This document shows positions 55,552 through 63,698 of a stretch of 64,000 nucleotides of DNA, piece after piece. This stretch comes from G020348385 sp964538085 (GTDB taxonomy: Bacteria; Acidobacteriota; Aminicenantia; Aminicenantales; Aminicenantaceae). Numbering within the stretch: position 1 is the first letter of the stretch; each line of letters opens with the position of its first letter. Where the stretch lies: contig CAZIDF010000019.1 in the NCBI GenBank assembly GCA_964538085.1, forward strand, positions 3,621-67,620. The letters run 5' to 3'. The notes below the pieces were generated by a model. That model ran no database searches. It had not been told where the DNA came from and saw nothing but the letters and a program-made list of their open reading frames with translations. Made by a program: the position numbers and the translations under genes.

Positions 55552-56610
55552 TCAGTCATTCATGAGTTCGCTGACATGGGCGGGGACAGCCTGGGATAAG
55601 CCTTCAAGACTATAGCCTCCTTCCAGCATAGAGACCAGGCGGCCTTCTGCATGCTCATCGGCCATCTGTTTCATAATGCGGGTCAGTTTTTTAAATCCTG
55701 CATCCGTAACCCTAAATCGACCTAGAGGATCTGTATTCCGGGAGTCGAATCCAGCCGAGATGAGAACAAAATTCGGTTTGAACTGGTTTACCCTCGGCCA
55801 TAACTTTTTCTCGAAGGCCTCGATGATTTCTTTATCGCCTGAACCGGCAGGCAAGGGTGCATTGAGCGTGGCTCCTTTCCCCTGGCCTGCACCTGTTTCA
55901 TCGGCACTTCCCGACCAGGGGTACCATGGCCACTGATGGGTGCTGAAGAAGAACACGCTTCCATCCTCATAAAAAACATCCTGCGTCCCGTTTCCATGGT
56001 GGACATCCCAATCCACGATCAGTATTTTTTCCAGGTTATGTTTTTCTTGTAGATATCTGGCTGCGATGGCCACATTATTGAAAAGACAAAAACCCATCCC
56101 ACGGTTGGGCGTGGCGTGGTGGCCGGGGGGGCGTATAGCACAAAAGGCATTCTTTGCTTCCCCGGACATTACAGCATCACAGGCCCCTAGCACGCCGCCC
56201 ACTGCCCATAAGGCAACCTCGAAAGATTGAGGGCAGATGGCTGTGTTTCCTGATTTTGTGGAGAGGAAATGCGCTCCGCTCATCACATCCTGGCGGACGG
56301 TCTCTAAGTAGTCCATCTGGTGCACCTTTTCTATCCAGTGCATGGCTGCTTCCTGGGGAGTAACGGAGTGCAGAGAGGAGAGAAGATCGGCCTCTTCAAG
56401 GCCAGTCAAAATAGCTTGAAGCCGTTTGGGATTTTCTGGATGAAATTCGCCTGTGTCGTGTTTCAGATAGATTGGATGGGACACAAGAGAAGTCTTTGAA
56501 ACGGTTTGGCGGCCAGAAGCCATTTTTGGCGGAAGCATTAGGGCGAGAGTTGTGCATCCCACCATCTGGAGAAAATCTCTTCTTTTCAAAAAGTCATTCT
56601 TATTTTTCAT
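55552..56610 (-). CDS. Tat-exported histone-deacetylase-like amidohydrolase
   Basis: 352-residue zinc hydrolase of the HDAC/acetylpolyamine amidohydrolase superfamily. It starts with a twin-arginine signal (KRRDFLQMVGCTTLALML), so it should act in the periplasm, unlike most relatives. The active site is intact: RPPGHHATPNRGMGFC, DWDVHHGNG (Asp and His ligands), SAGFDSR and the Tyr in LEGGYS. Likely substrates are acetylated polyamines or amino compounds, not histones; this is inference. The ATG at 56610 is favoured; a TTG at 56616 is also open. Confidence 0.93.
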   Translation of the reverse strand: MKNKNDFLKRRDFLQMVGCTTLALMLPPKMASGRQTVSKTSLVSHPIYLKHDTGEFHPENPKRLQAILTGLEEADLLSSLHSVTPQEAAMHWIEKVHQMDYLETVRQDVMSGAHFLSTKSGNTAICPQSFEVALWAVGGVLGACDAVMSGEAKNAFCAIRPPGHHATPNRGMGFCLFNNVAIAARYLQEKHNLEKILIVDWDVHHGNGTQDVFYEDGSVFFFSTHQWPWYPWSGSADETGAGQGKGATLNAPLPAGSGDKEIIEAFEKKLWPRVNQFKPNFVLISAGFDSRNTDPLGRFRVTDAGFKKLTRIMKQMADEHAEGRLVSMLEGGYSLEGLSQAVPAHVSELMND

Positions 56611-56642
56611 GTGCAATCTCTCATGGCGATCATTCTTGATGA

Positions 56643-57350
56643 TTATTCTTTGGCTCCTGCCTTTTTTAGGATCTCATAGTTTTCCGGATCAGGTTTCGCT
56701 CTTTGCAAAACGGTTATCCCGTTATCGTCGCTTATGCTTAGATCGGCTCCGGCATCGATCAGGAGGCGAAGGATCTCGGCATTGCCGTCTGCGGCTAGCA
56801 TGATCGGCGTCAGCCCGCCTGCGATTCGGATATTGACATCAGCGCCCGCATCGATCAAAGCCTTGTATGTTTCCAGTGGAATATCATTTTCCGTGGTTAA
56901 GGCTTCTATCAATGTCGACCTTCCATAATTGTCCCGTGCGTTGACATCAGCTCCTTTTTCGATCAATCCAAGGATTAGGTCGTTCGAACCTGTTATGGCC
57001 GAAAACATCAGACACGAAACCCCGTATGAGTCCTTAGCGTTGACATCGGCTCCTGCCTCGATCAAGGCTAGACCGACCTCTGTATATCCCCTCCTGCATG
57101 CTTCCAGTAAGACGGGCATGTCATCCTCGCCTACATTTGGGTCCATCCCGCCTTTTATGAACAAATCCACTACTTCAGGCTGGTTCTGAACGACATGGAA
57201 AAAAAAGCTTTGTTCATCGAACTCTATCCTCATTTGCTTCAACTTGTCCTTGGCCTCTCGAGCTTGATTTGCCGAAGGTGAACAGACCATAAACATTATC
57301 ATCGGAACCAAGAATACAAGCGGCTTTATTAAGTTATTTTTTGGCTTCAT
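56643..57350 (-). CDS. Ankyrin-repeat exported protein
   Basis: 235-residue protein with an N-terminal hydrophobic signal (PLVFLVPMIMFMVC), where the Cys may be a lipidation site although the box is imperfect. It has about five ankyrin repeats, with typical units such as GLALIEAGADVNAKDSYG, ILGLIEKGADVNARDNYG and LLIDAGADLSISDDNG. Ankyrins bind proteins; no partner is known. It lies 32 bases upstream of the HDAC-like gene on the same strand, so the two are likely one transcript and may work together in the periplasm. Confidence 0.88.
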   Translation of the reverse strand: MKPKNNLIKPLVFLVPMIMFMVCSPSANQAREAKDKLKQMRIEFDEQSFFFHVVQNQPEVVDLFIKGGMDPNVGEDDMPVLLEACRRGYTEVGLALIEAGADVNAKDSYGVSCLMFSAITGSNDLILGLIEKGADVNARDNYGRSTLIEALTTENDIPLETYKALIDAGADVNIRIAGGLTPIMLAADGNAEILRLLIDAGADLSISDDNGITVLQRAKPDPENYEILKKAGAKE

Positions 57351-57534
57351 ACTGACCTCATGGAGAAATCCTCAGGGCGCTTTCCGGTGAAATCATGGTA
57401 TTAAATCCAAGTCTAGCCTATCAGCATGGGACTTTTTTTGTCAAATCTTCTTTAAAAGGTTTGTGAAAATCCCATCGCTCAGAAACCTTCATGATAAGGG
57501 AAGTTTCTTGTATCTTTGGAATTTTTCATGAAGA

Positions 57535-57565
57535 TTGCTGCAGATGGCGAATCTCATGATATAAT
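57535..57565 (+). promoter_or_regulatory. Weak putative promoter before saccharopine-dehydrogenase-like gene
   Basis: TATAAT at 57560-57565 with TTGCTG at 57535-57540, spaced 19 bases (somewhat long). It lies 28 bases before the ATG. The -10 box is perfect. Confidence 0.35.
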
Positions 57566-57593
57566 AAATGGCTCTATTTGAAAGGAAGTTAAA

Positions 57594-58763
57594 ATGAGTA
57601 AACGTTATGCAATTTTCGGCGCAGGAAGACAGGGTACAGCTTCGGCTTATGAGCTGATTGTCCACGGGGATGCATCTCTTGTGACGCTGCTGGACAAAGA
57701 TGAGGATGCCGCTAAGTCTGCTGCAAACAAGGTTAATGAGCTAACAGGATCTCGTGTGGCTGTGGGACGCGAGATCGATGTCAAGGATAAGAAAGAGGTG
57801 GAGAAGGTACTGAAGGATACGGATGGATGCATAAGTGCTGTCCCCTATTATCACAACCTGGAAATTTCTGAATCGGCCATCAAAACGAAGACCCACATGA
57901 CCGACCTGGGGGGAAATGAACAGGTGGTTCGCAATCAACTGGCCCTGAGCCGAGAGGCAAAAAAGGCTGGGATTTCCATTATCCCTGACTGTGGAATGGG
58001 GCCAGGATTGACAGGGAGCTTGGCTGCATACGGCATCCATCTTCTGGATGAAGCCCAGGATGTATACATCTGGGACGGTGGATTGCCTCAAAACCCCAGT
58101 CCTCCATGGAATTATCAAGTCACGTTCCATATCAATGGCCTGACCAATGAATACGATGGAGAGGCCACCTTCATTAGGGAGGGGCAGGTGATCAATCTGC
58201 CCACCTTTACAGAATACGAAACCATGAATTTCCCTCCTTTTGGTGAGCTGGAAGCTTTCGTGACATCCGGTGGGACGTCCACGGCCATCCTTACCTATAA
58301 GGGGAAGCTGCGCACATACCAGAACAAGACCCTCCGTTATCCAGGTCATTTTGCCCAATTCAGCGCATTCAAACTTTTGGGGCTTTTCGATCAGGATCCT
58401 CTATCTCTGGATGGGACAAAAATGGCTCCGAGAGATTTTTTCCATACCCTTCTTGAACCGAAAATCAGGGCCGATGAGACCTTTCAGGATATTTGTCTGC
58501 TCAGAGTTCTCGTCCAAGGGATAAAAGACGAAAAACCGCATGAATTCAAAGCGGATATCGTGGACAGATACGATAAAAAAACAGGGTTTACGTCCATGCA
58601 GCGGCTGACAGGCTGGCATGCCGCCATCATGCTGGAAATGGCTGTACAGGACAGATCTCAAAAAGGAGTCCACGGTTTGGAAACAGCTGTCGATCCTGTT
58701 GAGTTTATGGCAGAAATCAAAAAAAGAGGCATCGTCATGACGGAGAGCCTCGATCCTTACTAA
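57594..58763 (+). CDS. Saccharopine dehydrogenase-family protein (lysine-dehydrogenase-like)
   Basis: 389-residue NAD(P)-dependent enzyme. The nucleotide-binding motif FGAGRQGTASA is at the start, and conserved blocks ISAVPYYHNLEISESAI, HMTDLGGNEQVV and PDCGMGPGLTG match the saccharopine dehydrogenase / L-lysine dehydrogenase group. The likely chemistry is oxidative or reductive work on lysine-type amino acids; the exact substrate cannot be read. A GAAAGGAAG ribosome site is present. It is followed 42 bases later by a C45-type hydrolase and then an SDR, perhaps one pathway of amino-acid-derived compounds. Confidence 0.88.
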   Translation: MSKRYAIFGAGRQGTASAYELIVHGDASLVTLLDKDEDAAKSAANKVNELTGSRVAVGREIDVKDKKEVEKVLKDTDGCISAVPYYHNLEISESAIKTKTHMTDLGGNEQVVRNQLALSREAKKAGISIIPDCGMGPGLTGSLAAYGIHLLDEAQDVYIWDGGLPQNPSPPWNYQVTFHINGLTNEYDGEATFIREGQVINLPTFTEYETMNFPPFGELEAFVTSGGTSTAILTYKGKLRTYQNKTLRYPGHFAQFSAFKLLGLFDQDPLSLDGTKMAPRDFFHTLLEPKIRADETFQDICLLRVLVQGIKDEKPHEFKADIVDRYDKKTGFTSMQRLTGWHAAIMLEMAVQDRSQKGVHGLETAVDPVEFMAEIKKRGIVMTESLDPY

Positions 58764-58805
58764 AACGGATTCTCCAGTTAACTTTCGTTTCTTGGAGGAG
58801 GAAAA

Positions 58806-59921
58806 ATGCAGCTTCTCGTAAAAACAAAAACATTCATCCCTCTTTTTTGCTTGATTGTTTTATTTAGCGTTCCCGTTTTTTCGGCCGATACAAAAGTGCC
58901 TGTCATTCACGTAAAAGGAACTCACTATGAGGTGGGATACCAGATCGGCACACACATGAAAGTTCAGCTCAATGAACTAATACAGCACAGCAAAGAGTAC
59001 GTTGATAAAAACATGGATGTAAGCTGGGAAGACATCCGGGCTCAGTCGCAGATCTTTTTGGAATTCAGCAAAAAGTATATGCCGGAATACGTGGAGGAAA
59101 TTCGGGGGGCAGCGGATGCATCCGGGATCGACCTGGTGGATCTTTTCAGCGACATGTGCGAGGAGATTTTTTCCAAAAATTATATGAAAGGCTGCAGCGA
59201 TTTGATCGCTTCCGGAGATGTCACGGCCGATGGTTCTGTTCTTGCGGCCCACAACAACGACACATCCCCTGAGATCGAAAAATATGCCGTGGTCGTTCAC
59301 TACGAAGTGGAAGGTGAGCCAGAGATTTTGGCTGTCGGCTACGGCGGATTGGGCATAAGCTTCGGATATAATTCCGCGGGCATCAGCCTGACAGGCAATG
59401 AGCTGAGCATGAATGATATGAAAATGGGAGTTCCGCGAATGCTGCTCGTGCGCAAGATTTTAGCCGCCCGGACGATCGGTGAGGCGATCGATGCGGCCAT
59501 ATTTCAACCCAGGGCGTCGAATTACAATCAGGTTATAACCGATGCCAACGGTGAGATCTACAGCATCGAAAGCTCTGCCACGGATTATGAAGCTATTTAT
59601 GCAGAGGAGGGTTACCTAGTCCACACCAACCACTTCATTGCTCCGAGGATGTGGAAGTATGAGCTGGATCGTCAGGATATCACGACCTCCATATTCAGGT
59701 ACAACCGGGCAAACCGTTTGATGAAAAACAATAAAGGTCGAATTTCCGTGGACCTGCTGAAATCGTTTCTGCAGGACCATGCCAATCGCCCAGGATCCAT
59801 CTGCCGCCACGGAAAAGGAGTGAAAACCACTTTGTCCGTCATCATCGATTTGACAACGAAGACAATGTTTCTGGCAAGGGGCAATCCCTGTGAGTCCGAC
59901 TATTACAAATACACATTCTGA
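58806..59921 (+). CDS. Exported C45-family (acyl-transferase/NTN hydrolase) protein
   Basis: 371-residue protein with a Sec signal (FIPLFCLIVLFSVPVFS). The N-terminal nucleophile is likely Cys130 in KGCSDLIASGDVTADGS, as in the C45 group (isopenicillin N acyltransferase-like), with the characteristic LAAHNNDT next to it and the later LVHTNHF. Such enzymes cut or form amide bonds after self-processing. GGAGGAAAA precedes the ATG. The substrate is unknown. Confidence 0.9.
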   Translation: MQLLVKTKTFIPLFCLIVLFSVPVFSADTKVPVIHVKGTHYEVGYQIGTHMKVQLNELIQHSKEYVDKNMDVSWEDIRAQSQIFLEFSKKYMPEYVEEIRGAADASGIDLVDLFSDMCEEIFSKNYMKGCSDLIASGDVTADGSVLAAHNNDTSPEIEKYAVVVHYEVEGEPEILAVGYGGLGISFGYNSAGISLTGNELSMNDMKMGVPRMLLVRKILAARTIGEAIDAAIFQPRASNYNQVITDANGEIYSIESSATDYEAIYAEEGYLVHTNHFIAPRMWKYELDRQDITTSIFRYNRANRLMKNNKGRISVDLLKSFLQDHANRPGSICRHGKGVKTTLSVIIDLTTKTMFLARGNPCESDYYKYTF

Positions 59922-59957
59922 TTTCTGCTGATCATCGCCATATCAATGGAGGGATGA

Positions 59958-60713
59958 GTGAAGGGATTAAAAGATAAACGCGTTTTGATCACCGGCGGAG
60001 CTAGCGGCATCGGGAAATCCACGGCCCAGAGATTTCTTGAGGAAGGATCCCGGGTTGCGGTTTTCGACAGAGATGAAAAAGCTTGTACGGAGCTTAGAAA
60101 TGCGATGCCAGGGCTGAAAGAAGCGATCATTGCCGATGTCTCAAAGCCTGAACAGGTGGCCGAGGTATTCGATCGACTGGACTTCCTGTGGAATGGTGTA
60201 GATATCCTGATCAACAATGCCGGGATCAGTTTCCGGAATTCATTCCTGGATATGACTGCAGAGCAGTGGTTAGAGGTGATGGACATCAACCTGAATGGGG
60301 TCTTCTATGTGGCCCAGCAGGCCGCGCAGAGAATGTGGAAAGGGGAGGGGGGTGTGATCCTGAACATGGGGTCGACCAATGCCCTGACCGGCTATCATTA
60401 TTATGCCTCCTACAATGCTTCGAAAGCAGGCGTTATAGAATTGACACGCTCCATGGCCCTGGAACTGGCACCGAAGATTAGGGTCAATGCCGTTTGTCCG
60501 GGCTTCATCCTGACACCCATGCAGGAGGCGGAATATACAGAGGAAATGCTCGATGCTTTCAGGAAAAAAACTCCTCTAGGAAGACCGGGAAAACCGGAGG
60601 AGGTGGCGGCTTTATTCGCTTTCCTCGCCTCCGACGAAGCTGCCTTTATCACAGGACAGGCTTTTGTGATCGATGGGGGTGAGCTTGCTGGTGGCCTTGC
60701 CAGTCAAAAATAG
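59958..60713 (+). CDS. Short-chain dehydrogenase/reductase
   Basis: 251-residue NAD(P)-dependent SDR. Cofactor motif TGGASGIG, NNAGI, and the catalytic Ser...Tyr-xxx-Lys set (MGSTNALTGYHYYASYNASK) are present, with NAVCPGFILTPM after it. GTG at 59958 is the start, with GGAGGG four to five bases upstream. It is 36 bases downstream of the C45-type gene and may be in one operon with it. Paralogous to the SDR at 36171. Substrate unknown. Confidence 0.92.
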   Translation: MKGLKDKRVLITGGASGIGKSTAQRFLEEGSRVAVFDRDEKACTELRNAMPGLKEAIIADVSKPEQVAEVFDRLDFLWNGVDILINNAGISFRNSFLDMTAEQWLEVMDINLNGVFYVAQQAAQRMWKGEGGVILNMGSTNALTGYHYYASYNASKAGVIELTRSMALELAPKIRVNAVCPGFILTPMQEAEYTEEMLDAFRKKTPLGRPGKPEEVAALFAFLASDEAAFITGQAFVIDGGELAGGLASQK

Positions 60714-60782
60714 CTCTCCACTACTCTTCCTATTTTATGCAGCCATTTCCTCGTCGTCCTTCTCGGCGGCTATGAACTGCGC

Positions 60783-61016
60783 ACATTAGTCACCCGCTGC
60801 TGTTCTCCGCCCGAGAGATGTTTGGGGAGAGACCTTTTGCGGTCTCCAAGCTTCACCCAATCCAGAACTTTCTTGACTTTTTGGTTGATGGCCTCCTTGG
60901 GGAGATTGTTCAAGACAAGGGGCGTCATGATGTCTTCCTCCAAGCTCAGAGGGTGCGATCAAGACTGATTCTTTTCCATCTCATATGCGAGAAGCCTCTT
61001 TTCCCGAAATTAACAT
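60783..61016 (-). pseudogene. Decayed LolD/MacB-type ABC ATPase fragment
   Basis: On the minus strand, fragments of an ABC ATPase can be read: LISGKEASRI, a stop and gap, then SHPLSLEEDIMTPLVLNNLP KEAINQKVKKVLDWVKLGDRKR and SLPKHLSGGEQQRV, the signature motif, which then breaks up into RSS-stop. This is the region between the Q-loop and the signature of LolD-like ATPases. Walker A and Walker B are lost and there are internal stops, so it is dead. It differs clearly from the intact ATPase at 6700 (LSGGQQQKV), so it is not a recent copy of that gene. Confidence 0.75.
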
Positions 61017-61185
61017 GAATCGGGGATGAGAAAAGGGTAGAAATAATTAGGGACAGGAAACTCATTCACTAATTTCTTGTCCTGTGTATTATAAGCCGAA
61101 CAGAGAGAATGAGTATTCCTAATTAGCGGTCTAAGAATAATACAAATTGAGTAATGTGTTCCTTAGGATGGAATAGACTACATGA

Positions 61186-62031
61186 TTAAGTCCATTTTTT
61201 GATTTTTTTCAACTGTTCCTTGGCATTAGCGATTACCTTTTTGATCTCAGCGTTTTCCGGATCGAATTCCATAATGTCATTCCAAATGACGATAGCCTCT
61301 TTGAGCCTCCCCTCACGATATTGTTTAAGCCCTTCCTTGGTGAGTTGGGTTCTGCAATTTTTTATTCCGTCTTCCAATGATGTTCTGGAAAAGGGCAAAA
61401 GTGGCACCGAATTATTTAACCAAGTGTAATCTTTTAAAAGCGAGAAAAATGCTTTTCCAGCTGCTACGTGATCCTTCCCCTCCAAAGCATTCTCTGCCCG
61501 GCTGTGAATCTCAGTGACTGTTTGAATGAGGTCATTTTTTAAAAAATTCCCGCCTGGATAGGCCTGGAACGCTGTCTTGTATTCGCTGATGGCTCTCGAA
61601 TAATCACCTTCTTGTATGGCTTCCTGGGCCAGGATTCTCGTCCCTGCTACCAGACACTCTCTTATTTTGAGTCCGAGGGTTTTGGTATTGAAGGACAGGG
61701 ATTGTTGGAACCGTTTGAACCGCGGATAGTTTTTCAGAAGAACAGAATAATGCTTTTCTGCTTGGCCATATTTTTTTTCTTCAAAAGCCTTATCGGCGGA
61801 TATTTTGATCTCTTCCAGGATCCGGATGTAACCTTTCAAGACAGTTTCGTCATCGGGATATTTTTGTTGTGCGATGCTGTAGGATTCGATAGCCTTTTGA
61901 AAATCGCCTTGCACAAAATATTGCTGTGCCGCCTCGAAATTGGGTTGAGTAGAGATTTCTTTTTTTCGCGAGACACAAAAAGAGAGAATCAAAAATAATG
62001 AAAGGTTCAAAATCAACAAAGATTTTTTCAT
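61186..62031 (-). CDS. TPR-like exported protein
   Basis: 281-residue protein with an N-terminal hydrophobic stretch ending in Cys (LILNLSLFLILSFC), so a secreted or lipoprotein-like protein. Several TPR-like pairs follow (FEAAQQYFVQGDFQKAIESY, KKYGQAEKHYSVLLKNYP, EAIQEGDYSRAISEYKTAF, GRLKEAIVIWNDIMEFDPEN). Its ATG overlaps the stop of the HD-GYP gene by four bases (ATGA), so they are translated together and probably act in the same signalling unit. Confidence 0.85.
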   Translation of the reverse strand: MKKSLLILNLSLFLILSFCVSRKKEISTQPNFEAAQQYFVQGDFQKAIESYSIAQQKYPDDETVLKGYIRILEEIKISADKAFEEKKYGQAEKHYSVLLKNYPRFKRFQQSLSFNTKTLGLKIRECLVAGTRILAQEAIQEGDYSRAISEYKTAFQAYPGGNFLKNDLIQTVTEIHSRAENALEGKDHVAAGKAFFSLLKDYTWLNNSVPLLPFSRTSLEDGIKNCRTQLTKEGLKQYREGRLKEAIVIWNDIMEFDPENAEIKKVIANAKEQLKKIKKWT

Positions 62032-62894
62032 TTCTTCCTTAGCATTTTTACGAATATCTTAACCAGTTCAGGAAAAAATTGTTTTCCCGATAACTCCTGT
62101 ATTTTCCGCAGGGCCTCTTCCTTGGAAAGGGCCTGCCTATAGATCCGGTCAGATATCATGGCATCAAAAACATCCGCCACAGATGCAATGGCCACGGTTA
62201 AGGGAATCTCTTCCCCGCGCAATCCGTCAGGATAACCACTTCCATCATACCATTCATGGTGATGCTTGACCACCGGAATATATTTGAGAAGGGAAGGCGC
62301 TTTGATGAGAATTTCGGCTCCGTATTCGGGGTGGCGTCTCATTTCGGCCATTTCTTTCTCTTCGAGTTTTCCCTCTTTTAAGAGGATGATATCAGGGATT
62401 TTTATCTTGCCCACATCGTGGAATAAACATGCAATCTCCAGCTCTTCCAATTCTTCTTTGGAGAGCCCGGATTTTTCTCCCAACTCTACAGATAGACTCG
62501 CGACCTGAGTTGAATGCCCCAAAGTATAATGATCTCGGGCATCGATGGCGGCTGCCAGGACTTCGACCGTTGCGATATAGGATTCTTCGAGATCCTGGGC
62601 ATATTTTCCCAACCTGTTTTTCTGATCCGTAATCAAGGCCGACATCTCGTTGAAGCTTTCTGTGAGTCTCCCGAGTTCATCTTTGGAATAGATCCTTAAC
62701 GGCCTGGATTCCTTCCCCTCTTTTAGTTCTCTGACTCCTTTGGAAAGTTCTTTTACCGAGCGGGTTAAAAATGAAGAGAGAAAAACTGTGCTTGCCGTTC
62801 CTATCAGCAGAATGATTAAAAACGCCAAGGTGATTTTTTGGCGCATTTTTTTTTGGGCGCTGGTGAGAACGGATTTGTTGATGTTTACGACCAC
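62028..62894 (-). CDS. HD-GYP c-di-GMP phosphodiesterase-like protein (C-terminal part of a frameshifted sensor)
   Basis: The open frame from GTG 62894 encodes a membrane segment (ITLAFLIILLIGTASTVFL), a HAMP-like linker (SFLTRSVKELSKGVRELKEG) and an HD-GYP domain: HSTQVASLS, HDVGKIKIPD, then HHEWYDGSGYPDGLRGEEIP. HD-GYP proteins break down cyclic di-GMP. The N-terminal sensor half is in another frame just upstream (see 62898-63291), so this is probably the rear half of one gene of about 420 residues broken by a one-base shift, or by a sequence error. It overlaps the TPR gene by four bases. Confidence 0.88.
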   Translation of the reverse strand: MVVNINKSVLTSAQKKMRQKITLAFLIILLIGTASTVFLSSFLTRSVKELSKGVRELKEGKESRPLRIYSKDELGRLTESFNEMSALITDQKNRLGKYAQDLEESYIATVEVLAAAIDARDHYTLGHSTQVASLSVELGEKSGLSKEELEELEIACLFHDVGKIKIPDIILLKEGKLEEKEMAEMRRHPEYGAEILIKAPSLLKYIPVVKHHHEWYDGSGYPDGLRGEEIPLTVAIASVADVFDAMISDRIYRQALSKEEALRKIQELSGKQFFPELVKIFVKMLRKK

Positions 62895-62897
62895 TTT

Positions 62898-63291
62898 CCT
62901 TTATGATTGTGCCATCCGCAAAAGACTCGAATATCTTACCGTCGGGAGGGGTATAGGTCTCTCCTGTTAGGTTGATATCGCTATGGACACGTATCTCATT
63001 GTTGTTATCGATGATGGCAATATTTTCGATGTCCGGATTTGAATCGTTGACTTTGAATACAAGGGTATCGAGGCCGAGGATGTCTTGGTTGATGAAGCTA
63101 TACCCTGCTGTTGAAGCGATGCTTCTGCAAAGGGACTCTCCACGCTTCACGACCTCGTTCAAGATTCTCTCGCGTAAAATCTGCACAGTGATCAAATAAG
63201 AAGAACCGATCGTCACAATCAGCAAGAAAAGGACAAACAGAGAAGTTTTGGCTCGGATATTCCTGGACGGCTGCACAAGGATTTTATTCAT
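62898..63291 (-). pseudogene. N-terminal sensor half of the frameshifted HD-GYP gene
   Basis: Encodes a first membrane segment (KTSLFVLFLLIVTIGSSYLI), then a periplasmic sensor-like region (GESLCRSIASTAGYSF, DSNPDIENIAIIDNNNEIRVHS, TPPDGKIFESFADGTII). After this the frame is lost: the bases near 62895 continue in frame with KVVVNINKSVLTSAQKK only after a one-base shift. The single open frame runs on to 62677 with nonsense sequence. Restoring one base would give a full CACHE-like sensor, HAMP and HD-GYP protein. Confidence 0.75.
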
Positions 63292-63698
63292 ATTGTGGGA
63301 CGAGTTTGAAGACGATGGAAATTTTTCATGATAAACATTTTAGGCTCATCTCATCACGTTGTTTCCGTTCAACATCCCGGTATCAGTGAACTGTATCATT
63401 ATCTTAATATAAATAATCGCCCGGTTCAAAATGTGGCATACCTTTTATACTTGGATGAGGTAATGATACCTTTCCAAACAAGTAGTTTCTAAAAATAGGA
63501 ATTTCGTTTTTGTGCTTGTGACAAATCTCTCGTAATTTTTCCCGATTTCCACCAACTGACATCCTAGAAAGAGAGTATCACACCGAAACCGGCGAGGTCA
63601 ATGACTCAAAAAGCGGGATAAATTCCCTCAAATCTTCAAACCACCAAGTTTTAGCTAGACTCCGTCCTCGAATCGACAAAAAGCAGCCACAGAGGCCC
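63292..63698. other. Intergenic region without recognised feature
   Basis: About 400 bases between the frameshifted HD-GYP gene and the transposase remnant. It is AT-rich in parts. I see no gene, tRNA, clear terminator or repeat in it. Confidence 0.5.
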
